A stretch of 64,000 nt of DNA from HGM10836 sp964430375 (lineage in GTDB: Bacteria > Bacillota_I > Bacilli_A > RF39 > UBA660): positions 1-64,000 of the forward strand of contig CAYSEZ010000001.1 of the NCBI GenBank assembly GCA_964430375.1, written 5' to 3'. Positions 1-8,156 of the stretch are shown here, in pieces. The number at the start of each line of letters is the position of its first letter. Positions within the stretch are counted from its first letter, which is position 1. The notes under the pieces are model-generated. The model was not told the origin of the DNA. It saw nothing but the letters and a program-made list of their open reading frames with translations, and did not search any database. The position numbers were made by a program, and so were the translations under genes.

Positions 1-1709
1 GTTGCTTCTTCTTTTTTTATTTTGAAAGTTCCAAGTTCATTTGTATTATTTACATGAGGTCCAGTACATATTTCAGTAGATACATCCCCAATAAAATATA
101 CTGTTACTACATCAGGGTATCTATCTATAAATTGATGTTCTGCTCCGATAGATACTGCTTCTTCTTTAGTCATTTCTTTTTTTGTTACTTCTAAACCTTC
201 TTTTATCCAGTTATTTACTATTTCTTCTGTTTTTTCTAATTCTTCTTTAGTTAGTTTATGATCACATGAAAAGTCAAAACGCATTCTTTCACTAGTTATA
301 TTAGAACCCATTTGATGAGAAGTAGGACCTATTACAAGTTTTAAAGCAGCATTTAATAAGTGAGTTGCAGTATGATATTTAACTTCAGTTAAGTCATTTT
401 TATCACTTAAACCACTTTTAAATTTTGCTTCTGCTCCTTTTCTAGATAGTTCTTGATGAGCTTTAAAGAATTTATCAAATCCTTCTTTATCTACTTTTAT
501 ATTTTTTTCATTAGCAAGTTCTATAGTGAGTTCAATTGGAAAACCATATGTATCATATAAATGAAAAGCTGTTTCTCCATCTATATCGTTTCCACTTGCT
601 ATTTTCTTTTCAAATATTTTTAAACCTTTTTCTAAAGTTCTATTAAATTTAATTTTTTCATTTGTTAGGACTTCAAAAACTATATCTTTATTTACTTCTA
701 GTTCATTATAATATTTTTTATATTTATCTATAATTAAACTAGCTATTTTTATATCAAAATCACTATTAATATCTATACCTAATTTTTTAGCATATCTAAT
801 AGTTCTTCTAATTAATCTTCTTAAGATATAACCTTGATCTGTATTACTAGGCTTAATCATTGCATAATCTGCACTTATAAATACAGATGTTCTAATATGA
901 TCTGCAATTATTCTCATTTCTTTTTCATTAGAAATATATGGTTTATTACTTATATTTTCTATAAGTTCTATTACATCTTTCCATATACTAGACATATAGT
1001 TGTCATTAACACCTTCAAGGATTGAAACAGTTCTTTCTACTCCCATACCTGTATCTACATTTTTATTTGGAAGTGGCGTAATTGTACCATCTTCATTATG
1101 TAAATATTCCATAAATACATCGTTCCATATTTCTACCCATCTATTATCATTTGCATCAAATTTATCTGGTACTTCATCATCACTTCTAAAGTAAAACATT
1201 TCAGTATCAGGTCCGCAAGGTCCAATCATTTCAAAATTAGGCCAAAAGTTATCTTCTGTTGTTTCTACTATTTTTTCTTCTTTTATACCTAAACTTTTCC
1301 ATATTTCTTTAGATTCATTATCTTTAGGAATTGAATCATTTCCTTTAAATATTGTAACTGCTAGACGTTCTACTGGAATATTAAGAACTTCAGTTAAAAA
1401 TTCAAAACTCCAAGTGATTGCTTCTTTTTTAAAATAATCACCAAGTGACCAGTTACCTAACATTTCAAAAAATGTATGATGAGTTGGATCTCCAACTTCT
1501 TCTAAGTCATTAGTTCTAATACATTTTTGATAATCACATAATCTAGTACCAGATGGATGTTTTTCTCCTTTTAAATAAGGAGTAAGTGGTTGCATACCTG
1601 CAGTATTAAATAATACTGTGTTATCATTTTCAGGTACTACTGGACTACTAGGTATTTGAGTGTGTCCTTTACTTTTAAAAAAGTTTATATATAAGTCTTT
1701 TAAATTCAT
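1..1709 (-). CDS. alaS: Alanyl-tRNA synthetase (3' end beyond the window)
   Basis: Charges tRNA-Ala in the cytoplasm. About 569 N-terminal codons are present and the gene runs off the left edge. The class II catalytic core opens with MNLKDLYINFFKSKGH and FNTAGMQPL. The editing domain shows HTATHLL near residue 446 and CTGPH near residue 548, the usual Zn/editing motifs of the family. The ATG (1707-1709) overlaps the stop of the upstream P-loop gene as ATGA, suggesting translational coupling. Whether the C-terminal C-Ala domain is present cannot be seen. Identification is secure. Confidence 0.97.
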   Translation of the reverse strand, partial: MNLKDLYINFFKSKGHTQIPSSPVVPENDNTVLFNTAGMQPLTPYLKGEKHPSGTRLCDYQKCIRTNDLEEVGDPTHHTFFEMLGNWSLGDYFKKEAITWSFEFLTEVLNIPVERLAVTIFKGNDSIPKDNESKEIWKSLGIKEEKIVETTEDNFWPNFEMIGPCGPDTEMFYFRSDDEVPDKFDANDNRWVEIWNDVFMEYLHNEDGTITPLPNKNVDTGMGVERTVSILEGVNDNYMSSIWKDVIELIENISNKPYISNEKEMRIIADHIRTSVFISADYAMIKPSNTDQGYILRRLIRRTIRYAKKLGIDINSDFDIKIASLIIDKYKKYYNELEVNKDIVFEVLTNEKIKFNRTLEKGLKIFEKKIASGNDIDGETAFHLYDTYGFPIELTIELANEKNIKVDKEGFDKFFKAHQELSRKGAEAKFKSGLSDKNDLTEVKYHTATHLLNAALKLVIGPTSHQMGSNITSERMRFDFSCDHKLTKEELEKTEEIVNNWIKEGLEVTKKEMTKEEAVSIGAEHQFIDRYPDVVTVYFIGDVSTEICTGPHVNNTNELGTFKIKKEEA

Positions 1710-2245
1710 ACTTCTTCCTCTTTTTCTATTATTTCTATTATTTTATTTCTTAAATCATCAAGTGATCCATTATTTAAAACTTTATAATCATAGTTATCAA
1801 AGTTATCAAGTGCAATTTCAGTAAAGTGTTTTTGTTCTTTTTCTGATAACTCACTTTCAAAATCAGTTCTTTTTACATTTATAGAAACTACATCATCAAA
1901 CTCTTTTTTAGGAGTTATAATTTCTATAGGTTCTCTTACATCAGATATTACAGCGATATCATAAAAGTAAGATAATACTTTAATATCTTCCATAATTCTA
2001 TTTACATGAAACATAGGATCTATCTTTTTTCTAATTATTTCAGTTCCAAGTTCTTGAAGAAGGCTTCTAGGTTTAGTTTCTTCTTTTCCATCCCAACCAA
2101 AATATGTTTTAGCATAATACTTTATATAAGATCCATATCCTATTTCACATACTTTTTTACCTCTTTTTTCATATTCTTCTTTAATAAATTCACCAATTGT
2201 ACTTTTACCATTACGTGCTTTACCGCTTATTAAATATATTTTCAT
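1706..2245 (-). CDS. P-loop nucleoside/nucleotide kinase-like protein
   Basis: A 179-residue protein with an N-terminal Walker A loop (SGKARNGKST, residues 7-16) and a central VISDVREP segment, typical of small P-loop kinases. The general look is of deoxynucleoside monophosphate kinases of the phage type, or of dephospho-CoA-kinase-like folds; the substrate cannot be assigned. It sits between an AI-2E-type permease and alaS with 4-base ATGA overlaps on both sides, so the three genes are almost certainly one operon. No signal peptide or membrane segment is visible. The kinase fold is fairly sure, the specific function is not. Confidence 0.85.
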   Translation of the reverse strand: MKIYLISGKARNGKSTIGEFIKEEYEKRGKKVCEIGYGSYIKYYAKTYFGWDGKEETKPRSLLQELGTEIIRKKIDPMFHVNRIMEDIKVLSYFYDIAVISDVREPIEIITPKKEFDDVVSINVKRTDFESELSEKEQKHFTEIALDNFDNYDYKVLNNGSLDDLRNKIIEIIEKEEEV

Positions 2246-3387
2246 TCTTCTACCTCTTTATTTTTTAATTTAACTAATAAGTCATATTTTTCATCAAAGT
2301 AATTAATTATAATTTTAATACCTGATATAACTGGAGTAGCAAGAATCATACCGATTACTCCGAATAAATAACCAAATATTAATAGTCCAATCATAATAGT
2401 TACTGGATGTAATTTCATAGTTTTTCCCATTATTAATGGTTGGAATACTATTGAATCAAGTTGTTGTACTACAAAGCATATAACTGCGGTTATAATTCCT
2501 ACTAGAGGACTTACTGTAAATCCTACGATTGCTGCGATTCCTCCGCCTAACCATGGACCAATATATGGAATAATATTAGTAATACCACATATTAAACCAA
2601 ATAACATTGGAGATGGAAGTCCTACTATTCTAAAGGCTATTGTAGATATAATAAATATAATTAATGATATTAAGAGTGTACCTGTAACAAAATCTTTAAA
2701 TGTACCATCAAGTCTAGATGTTAATTCATATATTTCATTATGATACTTTTTAGGTACAAAGTCTAATATATGTTTTATACCATTAAAATCAATAAGTAAG
2801 TAAAAACCAATAATTAGTCCTAGTAAAAATGTTCCTATACTAGATACTAAACCAGTCATAAAATCAATTAAAAATGTAGGTAAACTAGTAGTTAAACTTA
2901 AACTAATATTTTCTATTACACTATAAATATTTTTTTCAATAGAACTTAAATCAATACCACTACTAGTGAATTTATCAAATGTATTATGTATAAAATCAGA
3001 TATTTCTAAAAATAAACTAGGTAATAAACTAATAAAATCATTAGTTTGTTTATATAACATAGGTGCTACTATTCTAAAGAATAAATAAAGTGCCACTATA
3101 AATATAAAGAATACAAATATAGATCCTATTACTCTTTTAATACCTTTCTTTTCTAATCTTTTTACTGGACTATTTAAAAGCCATGCTACTACTATACCTA
3201 TAAATAATGGAGATATAACTTTTAATATATTTAGTAATATATCAAATACTTTTAAAGTTTTACATAAATATAAACCAATTAATATAATAGCAAGTATCAT
3301 AGTAATAAATAATACTTTAAGTATTTTATTACTTAATGATATACAATCATTTAATTTTTCATAATCAATTTCTTTTTTCTTTTTCAT
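2242..3387 (-). CDS. AI-2E family transporter (PerM-like permease)
   Basis: A 381-residue polytopic membrane protein with about eight hydrophobic segments and the family-typical stretches PLFIGIVVAWLLNSPVKRLE, LPSPMLFGLICGITNIIPYI and the C-terminal LHPVTIMIGLLIFGYLFG. The family (formerly UPF0118) exports small molecules or ions; substrates differ between members and cannot be read from sequence. It is the first gene of the unit with the P-loop kinase and alaS. In Bacillus a member of this family (yrrI) also precedes alaS, so the pairing is conserved. An extended -10 lies at 3408-3416. Confidence 0.93.
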   Translation of the reverse strand: MKKKKEIDYEKLNDCISLSNKILKVLFITMILAIILIGLYLCKTLKVFDILLNILKVISPLFIGIVVAWLLNSPVKRLEKKGIKRVIGSIFVFFIFIVALYLFFRIVAPMLYKQTNDFISLLPSLFLEISDFIHNTFDKFTSSGIDLSSIEKNIYSVIENISLSLTTSLPTFLIDFMTGLVSSIGTFLLGLIIGFYLLIDFNGIKHILDFVPKKYHNEIYELTSRLDGTFKDFVTGTLLISLIIFIISTIAFRIVGLPSPMLFGLICGITNIIPYIGPWLGGGIAAIVGFTVSPLVGIITAVICFVVQQLDSIVFQPLIMGKTMKLHPVTIMIGLLIFGYLFGVIGMILATPVISGIKIIINYFDEKYDLLVKLKNKEVEE

Positions 3388-3407
3388 AAATTCACCACCA
3401 TAAATAA

Positions 3408-3416
3408 ATTATAACA
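3408..3416 (-). promoter_or_regulatory. Extended -10 promoter element for the alaS operon
   Basis: On the minus strand this reads TGTTATAAT, a TGn-extended -10 hexamer about 20 bases upstream of the permease start. The -35 region at the right spacing (3431-3436, TAGTTA) is poor, which fits an extended -10 promoter. There is no T-box-like leader in the 108-base gap. Confidence 0.4.
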
Positions 3417-3495
3417 TTTTTTATAATAATTAACTATATTTTTAAATAAATTATCTATATTTAGTATGTATATTTAAATAATATTTATTATATTT

Positions 3496-4005
3496 TTAAA
3501 ACATATCAATTAACTCATCTAATTTATCAATAACTAAAAAACCTTTACTATTTCTTTTTTTAGAAAATCTAACAGGTATTCCGCCTTCTTTTTCCCATTC
3601 TCTTAAGTTTAAAGAATAATCATCTACTAAAATAGAATCTTTAGTATGGACCATTTTAGTTTTAGATATTTGTTTAGGAACGGGTATTATAGTTATATCA
3701 TTAAGATGTTTTCTAATATATTTTACTTTTGCTACTGCTTCTTCTAAGGATGTTATATGAGTTAATATATTAATATTAAATTTATCACTATCAATTATTT
3801 TTTTTATGCAATTAATGCTATCATTTATAATTAAATCATCGTTAATTAATAAATGCCAATTATAATTTTTAAAAAATTCTCTTTTGGATTCTTCAGTTGA
3901 TAAATCTATACCTTTATTTTTTAAATTTTCAATCTCTTTATATAATACATCTATAGTATCAAGTACTACTCCATCAAAATCAATATATAAATTTTTTCTT
4001 TCCAT
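3496..4005 (-). CDS. HAD-family phosphatase, 5'(3')-deoxyribonucleotidase-like
   Basis: A 169-residue soluble protein. HAD motif I is YIDFDGVVLDT (residues 7-17), with a Thr in ILTHITS as probable motif II and SILVDDYSLNLREW as the acidic motif IV. The layout and the late DDY segment resemble the NT5C-type 5'(3')-deoxyribonucleotidases, which remove phosphate from dNMPs; the substrate is inferred. The start has a good ribosome binding site (AAGGTG) seven bases upstream. It appears monocistronic, between the alaS operon and the surface-protein locus. Confidence 0.82.
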   Translation of the reverse strand: MERKNLYIDFDGVVLDTIDVLYKEIENLKNKGIDLSTEESKREFFKNYNWHLLINDDLIINDSINCIKKIIDSDKFNINILTHITSLEEAVAKVKYIRKHLNDITIIPVPKQISKTKMVHTKDSILVDDYSLNLREWEKEGGIPVRFSKKRNSKGFLVIDKLDELIDMF

Positions 4006-4034
4006 TTTATCACCTTCTTAAGATAAGTATATGT

Positions 4035-4064
4035 CAAAAAAAAGAAAAAGACAATCTTTTTCTT
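4035..4064 (-). terminator. Intrinsic terminator of the 508-residue protein gene
   Basis: Inverted repeat AAGAAAAAG/CTTTTTCTT (4042-4050 and 4056-4064) around a 5-base loop. On the minus strand it is followed by a run of T. It overlaps the stop codon of the gene it ends. Confidence 0.65.
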
Positions 4065-5589
4065 ATTTACAAGTATTTACAGTAACTTTATTTTCTCTAG
4101 TTTTACCTGTTTTTGTCCATCCAGTTAAACTAGTTTTACTAGACCATGTATATTCAATGCTATTAACTGTTTTATATGAAACAGAAGGGTTTTTAGTTAC
4201 TGTTTTAGTTACATCTTTATAACAAGTTGATCCTATTCTGTCATAACCAGAATCACATTTGTATCCAGATATAACTTTTTTAGTAGTTTTACATACACCA
4301 TCTACTGGATTTGTACCATCTTTACATATTAAATATTTTTCTTCGTGTGATTCAGTTAATTTAGTTCTTGTTTTAGTATGATATAAATACTTATAACTAA
4401 TTTCAAAAGTTGCTTCAGTTTCATATCCAATAAATGTTTTCTTTTTACCATATACATTAATAGTTTGTTCAGTTACGTTACATACTGCTTTTAACTGACT
4501 TTCAGATCTAGACTCTTCTTTTATTGTCCTAGTATAAACATCAACTAAATAATATGGTTTTAAAGTACAAGTTGAACTACAAGATTCAAAATCCATACCT
4601 TTTACTACATACATAGTATCATAAGTATTATCAGGTACGTAACTCATCTTTTTATTAGATGTTTTTAATACCCAATTTGATGCTTGATAAGTAGTTCCTC
4701 CATCAGTTCTAAAATAACTATAATCAGAACATAAATATTGTTTATAAGTACCTACTAAATTATCATATGTTTCTTGATAAATAGGTTTAGAAGTATCTTG
4801 TTTAGTTGTTTTTTTAGTTATCTTTTTAGCACCATTTTTTTCATTCCAAACTAATTCACTTTTACCCCAAGTAATATTGTTATTATCTGGATCATATTCT
4901 TTATTTTCACTCCAAGAAGACCAATCACTATAAGTTGCTTCTACTGTTTTTGTCTTTTCAATTGGAGATTCTGTAACTACTTTTTCAGAATAAACTGGAG
5001 TAGCTTCTTTTTTTATTGTTTCTGTTACTTGTTTTTCACACTTATTAGTTTTACTATTTAATGTATAACCTTTATCACATTTGTAACTATCTACAACTTT
5101 GTTTTTTATATCTCTTTGATATTGATATTCTTTAACTAATTTTGTAGAAGTACAACTTGAATCAGAGCAAACATTACATTTATCAGTACAACCTAAATGT
5201 TCTATAATAAAGCTTTCTTCTTTTGAACATACTAAGTTAACTTTTAATTCATATTCAGTTTCTGTTTTAGTAATTTCTACATATGAATTATTTAAATCAC
5301 ATTCTTTACCATATCTATCTATAAAAGGTAAAACTAAATTCATGTCTTGCATTTCTTTTAATGTAAGTTTTACTTTATCTCCGACATTTTTTGGTAATCT
5401 TTCATTTGTAAAATATGTCTCTGCTGCATCTTTCATAGAATTAATGTTATTTCTAAATACATCTTGATATAAAGGATTTAAAGATTGTTTAGTAGGAAAT
5501 AACCAGACTAATACAAATATTGCTCCAATTATGATTAAAAATTTAATTAATACTTTTACTACTACCCAAATTGGTCCTTTCTTTTCCAT
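4063..5589 (-). CDS. Membrane-anchored Cys-rich surface protein with pilin-like core
   Basis: A 508-residue protein with one N-terminal membrane segment (residues about 10-30) and a long outer region. Residues about 40-120 (from NNINSMKDAAETYFTNERLP to the first Cys pair) resemble the post-helix region of the pilin-like protein at 34782-36347, but there is no GFSLVELL prepilin signal. Two copies of a YKCDxGY...C motif (near residues 168 and 445) and clustered Cys pairs suggest disulphide-bonded repeats outside the cell. The second gene of a two-gene unit, it starts 5 bases after the stop of the 597-residue gene, behind an AGGGGG binding site. Function unknown. Confidence 0.85.
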   Translation of the reverse strand: MEKKGPIWVVVKVLIKFLIIIGAIFVLVWLFPTKQSLNPLYQDVFRNNINSMKDAAETYFTNERLPKNVGDKVKLTLKEMQDMNLVLPFIDRYGKECDLNNSYVEITKTETEYELKVNLVCSKEESFIIEHLGCTDKCNVCSDSSCTSTKLVKEYQYQRDIKNKVVDSYKCDKGYTLNSKTNKCEKQVTETIKKEATPVYSEKVVTESPIEKTKTVEATYSDWSSWSENKEYDPDNNNITWGKSELVWNEKNGAKKITKKTTKQDTSKPIYQETYDNLVGTYKQYLCSDYSYFRTDGGTTYQASNWVLKTSNKKMSYVPDNTYDTMYVVKGMDFESCSSTCTLKPYYLVDVYTRTIKEESRSESQLKAVCNVTEQTINVYGKKKTFIGYETEATFEISYKYLYHTKTRTKLTESHEEKYLICKDGTNPVDGVCKTTKKVISGYKCDSGYDRIGSTCYKDVTKTVTKNPSVSYKTVNSIEYTWSSKTSLTGWTKTGKTRENKVTVNTCK

Positions 5590-5594
5590 TTATA

Positions 5595-7388
5595 TTACCC
5601 CCTTACTCTAACTAGTTCTGTTTCTAGTTCTTCTTCATCAATATACTCTTCTGTTATTGTTTCTTCATATATATATGTTGGTTCTTCTTTTACAATTGGT
5701 TCTGCTGTTACAACAGGTTCTATAGTAGGAGTCGGTTTTATTTCTTCAATATATTCTTCTTCTACTACATCACTTGAAGTATTAGAATCCATATTTGTTC
5801 TATAATTATATTCTTTAATTGCATCATTATATGCATTGTTAATAATGTTAGTTGCACCATCATCTACACCTTTATTAAATGATGAAGAATATGAATTGCT
5901 ATAAGAATTTTTAATACTATTTATAATATCACTATAATTACTTATACTTGGTTTGTATCCATTTAATGCTACAAAATCATATACTTTATCATATAAAGAA
6001 CTATTTGAGATAGCACTTAATCCTTTTCCATAAACTTCTTCTTTTTTATTAAGATCTTCATATGTATTATTAAATTCTTCTTTTGCATCATCTTCTGCTT
6101 TTTTAACTGTTTCTTCTCCAAATTCCTTAATAGCATCTTCTTTTGTTATAGAAGAACTATTACTATGATTACTTGAAGTAATAGTAGAATTTAAATTATT
6201 ATTTAAAGTATAATCTTGACCGTATAATTCTTCTAAAATTTTAATATATCTAGCTTCAAAATTAATATCTAAATTTTCATTTTTAATATTTAATTTATCT
6301 AATATAGATGGTAATTTTTCTAATAATTCTTTATTTCTATAATTATCATCTAAAATAGAAGTAGAATCTATAACATATTTTTTTAATTTATCACAAGTTA
6401 TTGTTTCATTAATTTCTACTAAAGTATCTAATAAATCTTCATCTACAACTTTAGTAGCGTGTAATATAGGTACAATACCAGTTCCTATAAGAGATGCTGC
6501 TCCCATATTTGTAGTTTTAGGATCAGAAAGTGATGGATTTAAGAAAATGTTATTTAAAGAAGTTACTATTTTTTCTTTACTTTCTGAATCTTTATTAGAA
6601 TTATATTCTAATACTAAATCTTCAAAATCTTTAAATAATTCTTTATCACTATTATCTACTAATAACTTATCTAATCCAGATGTTTCTTTAGTATATAAAT
6701 AATAATAATTTATTATTCTGCAAGCTTCAGTAAATTTATCATCTAAATTAGCAAAAGTAAAATAACTACTATCTGCTCCAAAAATATATGCCATATCTTC
6801 AGGAGTTATCCTATCAGCATTAAATCTAGCAAATAAAGCTATACATTGTTCTGCAGTTAAATAAAGTCTAGCATCTTCATCAGCTTCTATTGCATATGAT
6901 TCTGAAGCTATATTGTTAAAATAAGTTTGAAAATCGTAAATCATCCTCCAAGAATCTTTTTGTAATCCCTCATCTAGCTTATTTAATGCATTTAATATCT
7001 CTTTATCATCTTCTATTTCTATAATAGCAAGTTGATCTTTAGTGCTACTATTTTCATCTTTATTGCAGGCAGTTAAACCTAAAGTAATACCCCCTAAAAC
7101 TATAACTGTACCAGCTGCACTATAAAGTCTAGCTTTTAGATTATTTTTATTACAATTTTTTAAAGAGTTACATACTTCAATAACCTTTTTCTTTCCTTTA
7201 ATCACTTTAAAACTATTATTGTCTCTAGATTCTTTCCAAATATTAATAAAATCTGGATGTTCTTTAGAAATACTTTTAATAATATCATTTGAATTAGAAT
7301 CATTTACTAAATATGTTTTACCTCTAAATCTAATTCCAATTATTTTTTTATCTTCGTGAATTAAACTAATTATATCTTTTTTATCCAT
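5595..7388 (-). CDS. Large bitopic membrane protein of unknown function
   Basis: No family recognised. A 597-residue protein: a soluble N-terminal part (about 1-85), one hydrophobic segment (about 86-108) ending in a lipobox-like LGLTACNK, then a long acidic Ser/Asn-rich exterior and a Pro/Glu/Thr-rich tail (EEIKPTPTIEPVVTAEPIV). The internal Cys is unlikely to be a true lipobox because about 85 residues precede it. The ATG at 7388 is preferred to an upstream TTG at 7394, since AGGGGAG sits 8 bases before the ATG and only 2 before the TTG. A near-perfect promoter lies at 7425-7453. It is probably co-transcribed with the Cys-rich protein downstream. Confidence 0.85.
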   Translation of the reverse strand: MDKKDIISLIHEDKKIIGIRFRGKTYLVNDSNSNDIIKSISKEHPDFINIWKESRDNNSFKVIKGKKKVIEVCNSLKNCNKNNLKARLYSAAGTVIVLGGITLGLTACNKDENSSTKDQLAIIEIEDDKEILNALNKLDEGLQKDSWRMIYDFQTYFNNIASESYAIEADEDARLYLTAEQCIALFARFNADRITPEDMAYIFGADSSYFTFANLDDKFTEACRIINYYYLYTKETSGLDKLLVDNSDKELFKDFEDLVLEYNSNKDSESKEKIVTSLNNIFLNPSLSDPKTTNMGAASLIGTGIVPILHATKVVDEDLLDTLVEINETITCDKLKKYVIDSTSILDDNYRNKELLEKLPSILDKLNIKNENLDINFEARYIKILEELYGQDYTLNNNLNSTITSSNHSNSSSITKEDAIKEFGEETVKKAEDDAKEEFNNTYEDLNKKEEVYGKGLSAISNSSLYDKVYDFVALNGYKPSISNYSDIINSIKNSYSNSYSSSFNKGVDDGATNIINNAYNDAIKEYNYRTNMDSNTSSDVVEEEYIEEIKPTPTIEPVVTAEPIVKEEPTYIYEETITEEYIDEEELETELVRVRG

Positions 7389-7424
7389 AACCAAGACTCC
7401 CCTTTCTTTTTTTAGGATGGCTAT

Positions 7425-7453
7425 ATTATAACATATATATCGGATATTGTCAA
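7425..7453 (-). promoter_or_regulatory. Consensus sigma-A promoter of the surface-protein unit
   Basis: On the minus strand TTGACA (7448-7453), a 17-base spacer and TATAAT (7425-7430), with TGT directly before the -10 giving an extended -10. It is one of the two strongest promoters in the window and implies high expression of the two surface proteins downstream. Confidence 0.78.
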
Positions 7454-7488
7454 ATTATTAACTAAAAATTTTATAATTATATATATAA

Positions 7489-7515
7489 AAAGATTAACTA
7501 ATATAATTAATCTTT
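7489..7515 (-). terminator. Hairpin terminator after the envelope gene run
   Basis: Perfect 9-base arms AAAGATTAA/TTAATCTTT (7489-7497, 7507-7515), followed on the minus strand by a weak TTTTATATAT tract. It lies just past the stop of the 209-residue protein and before the promoter of the next unit. Confidence 0.5.
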
Positions 7516-7526
7516 CACATTTAAAT

Positions 7527-8156
7527 TTATTTCATATAAAATACTTCTAATTTATTATCATTATGTAACATTTTTACAGTTACTTCTTCTGGATAACCCA
7601 AATCTTTTTTATAACTTACTTTAACCTTTACAATATAAGCATTATCATCTTCTATTTCATTATAATTATAATTATTAGTTCTTACGCTGTCTACTTCAAC
7701 TGTTTCCACCTCTGGTAGTTCTTGCTTTCTATCACCATACACATTGTGTTCTACATACTTATAAACAGTTTCGGTTGCCTCATAAACAAAGTTTTTTCTA
7801 TAGTCGCTTAATATAAATTCAGTTCCTCCGACATCATTTTTAGATACTTTGTTATCTAAATTATAAAAGTCAAATACTAACATCATAGCAACTAATTTAG
7901 CATATTCTTCTTCGTTTACTTCTTCTTCATTTAATACTTTAATAAGTTCATTAAATAATTCTTTATATTCTTTTGGTGCATCATCTTCTAGAGTATAACC
8001 ATAATCTTTTATTTCTTCTACTACTTTAGAAGTTGTTGTAGTATTACTATTATTAAATCTTTTATAAACAAAATAACCTCCGATAAGTAATAGAATTACT
8101 AATATTATAATAACTACAATCTTAAAAGTCTTTTTTACTTTCTTTTTTACTCTCAT
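7527..8156 (-). CDS. Membrane-anchored protein of unknown function
   Basis: Not recognised. A 209-residue protein: basic N terminus (MRVKKKVKKTFK), one membrane helix (about 12-32), a Ser/Thr/Asn linker and an acidic outer domain of about 165 residues without Cys. Its start overlaps the stop of the LTA-synthase-like gene as ATGA, so it is translationally coupled to it and is probably an accessory envelope protein; that role is inference from position only. Confidence 0.85.
   Translation of the reverse strand: MRVKKKVKKTFKIVVIIILVILLLIGGYFVYKRFNNSNTTTTSKVVEEIKDYGYTLEDDAPKEYKELFNELIKVLNEEEVNEEEYAKLVAMMLVFDFYNLDNKVSKNDVGGTEFILSDYRKNFVYEATETVYKYVEHNVYGDRKQELPEVETVEVDSVRTNNYNYNEIEDDNAYIVKVKVSYKKDLGYPEEVTVKMLHNDNKLEVFYMK

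Noticed and set aside
3388..3495. T-box leader upstream of the alaS unit
   Set aside because: The gap is short, extremely AT-rich and lacks the conserved T-box sequence and a specifier hairpin.
7010..7090. Lipoprotein processing at the internal LGLTAC Cys of the 597-residue protein
   Set aside because: More than 85 residues precede it; signal peptidase II substrates have short leaders. Kept only as an oddity.
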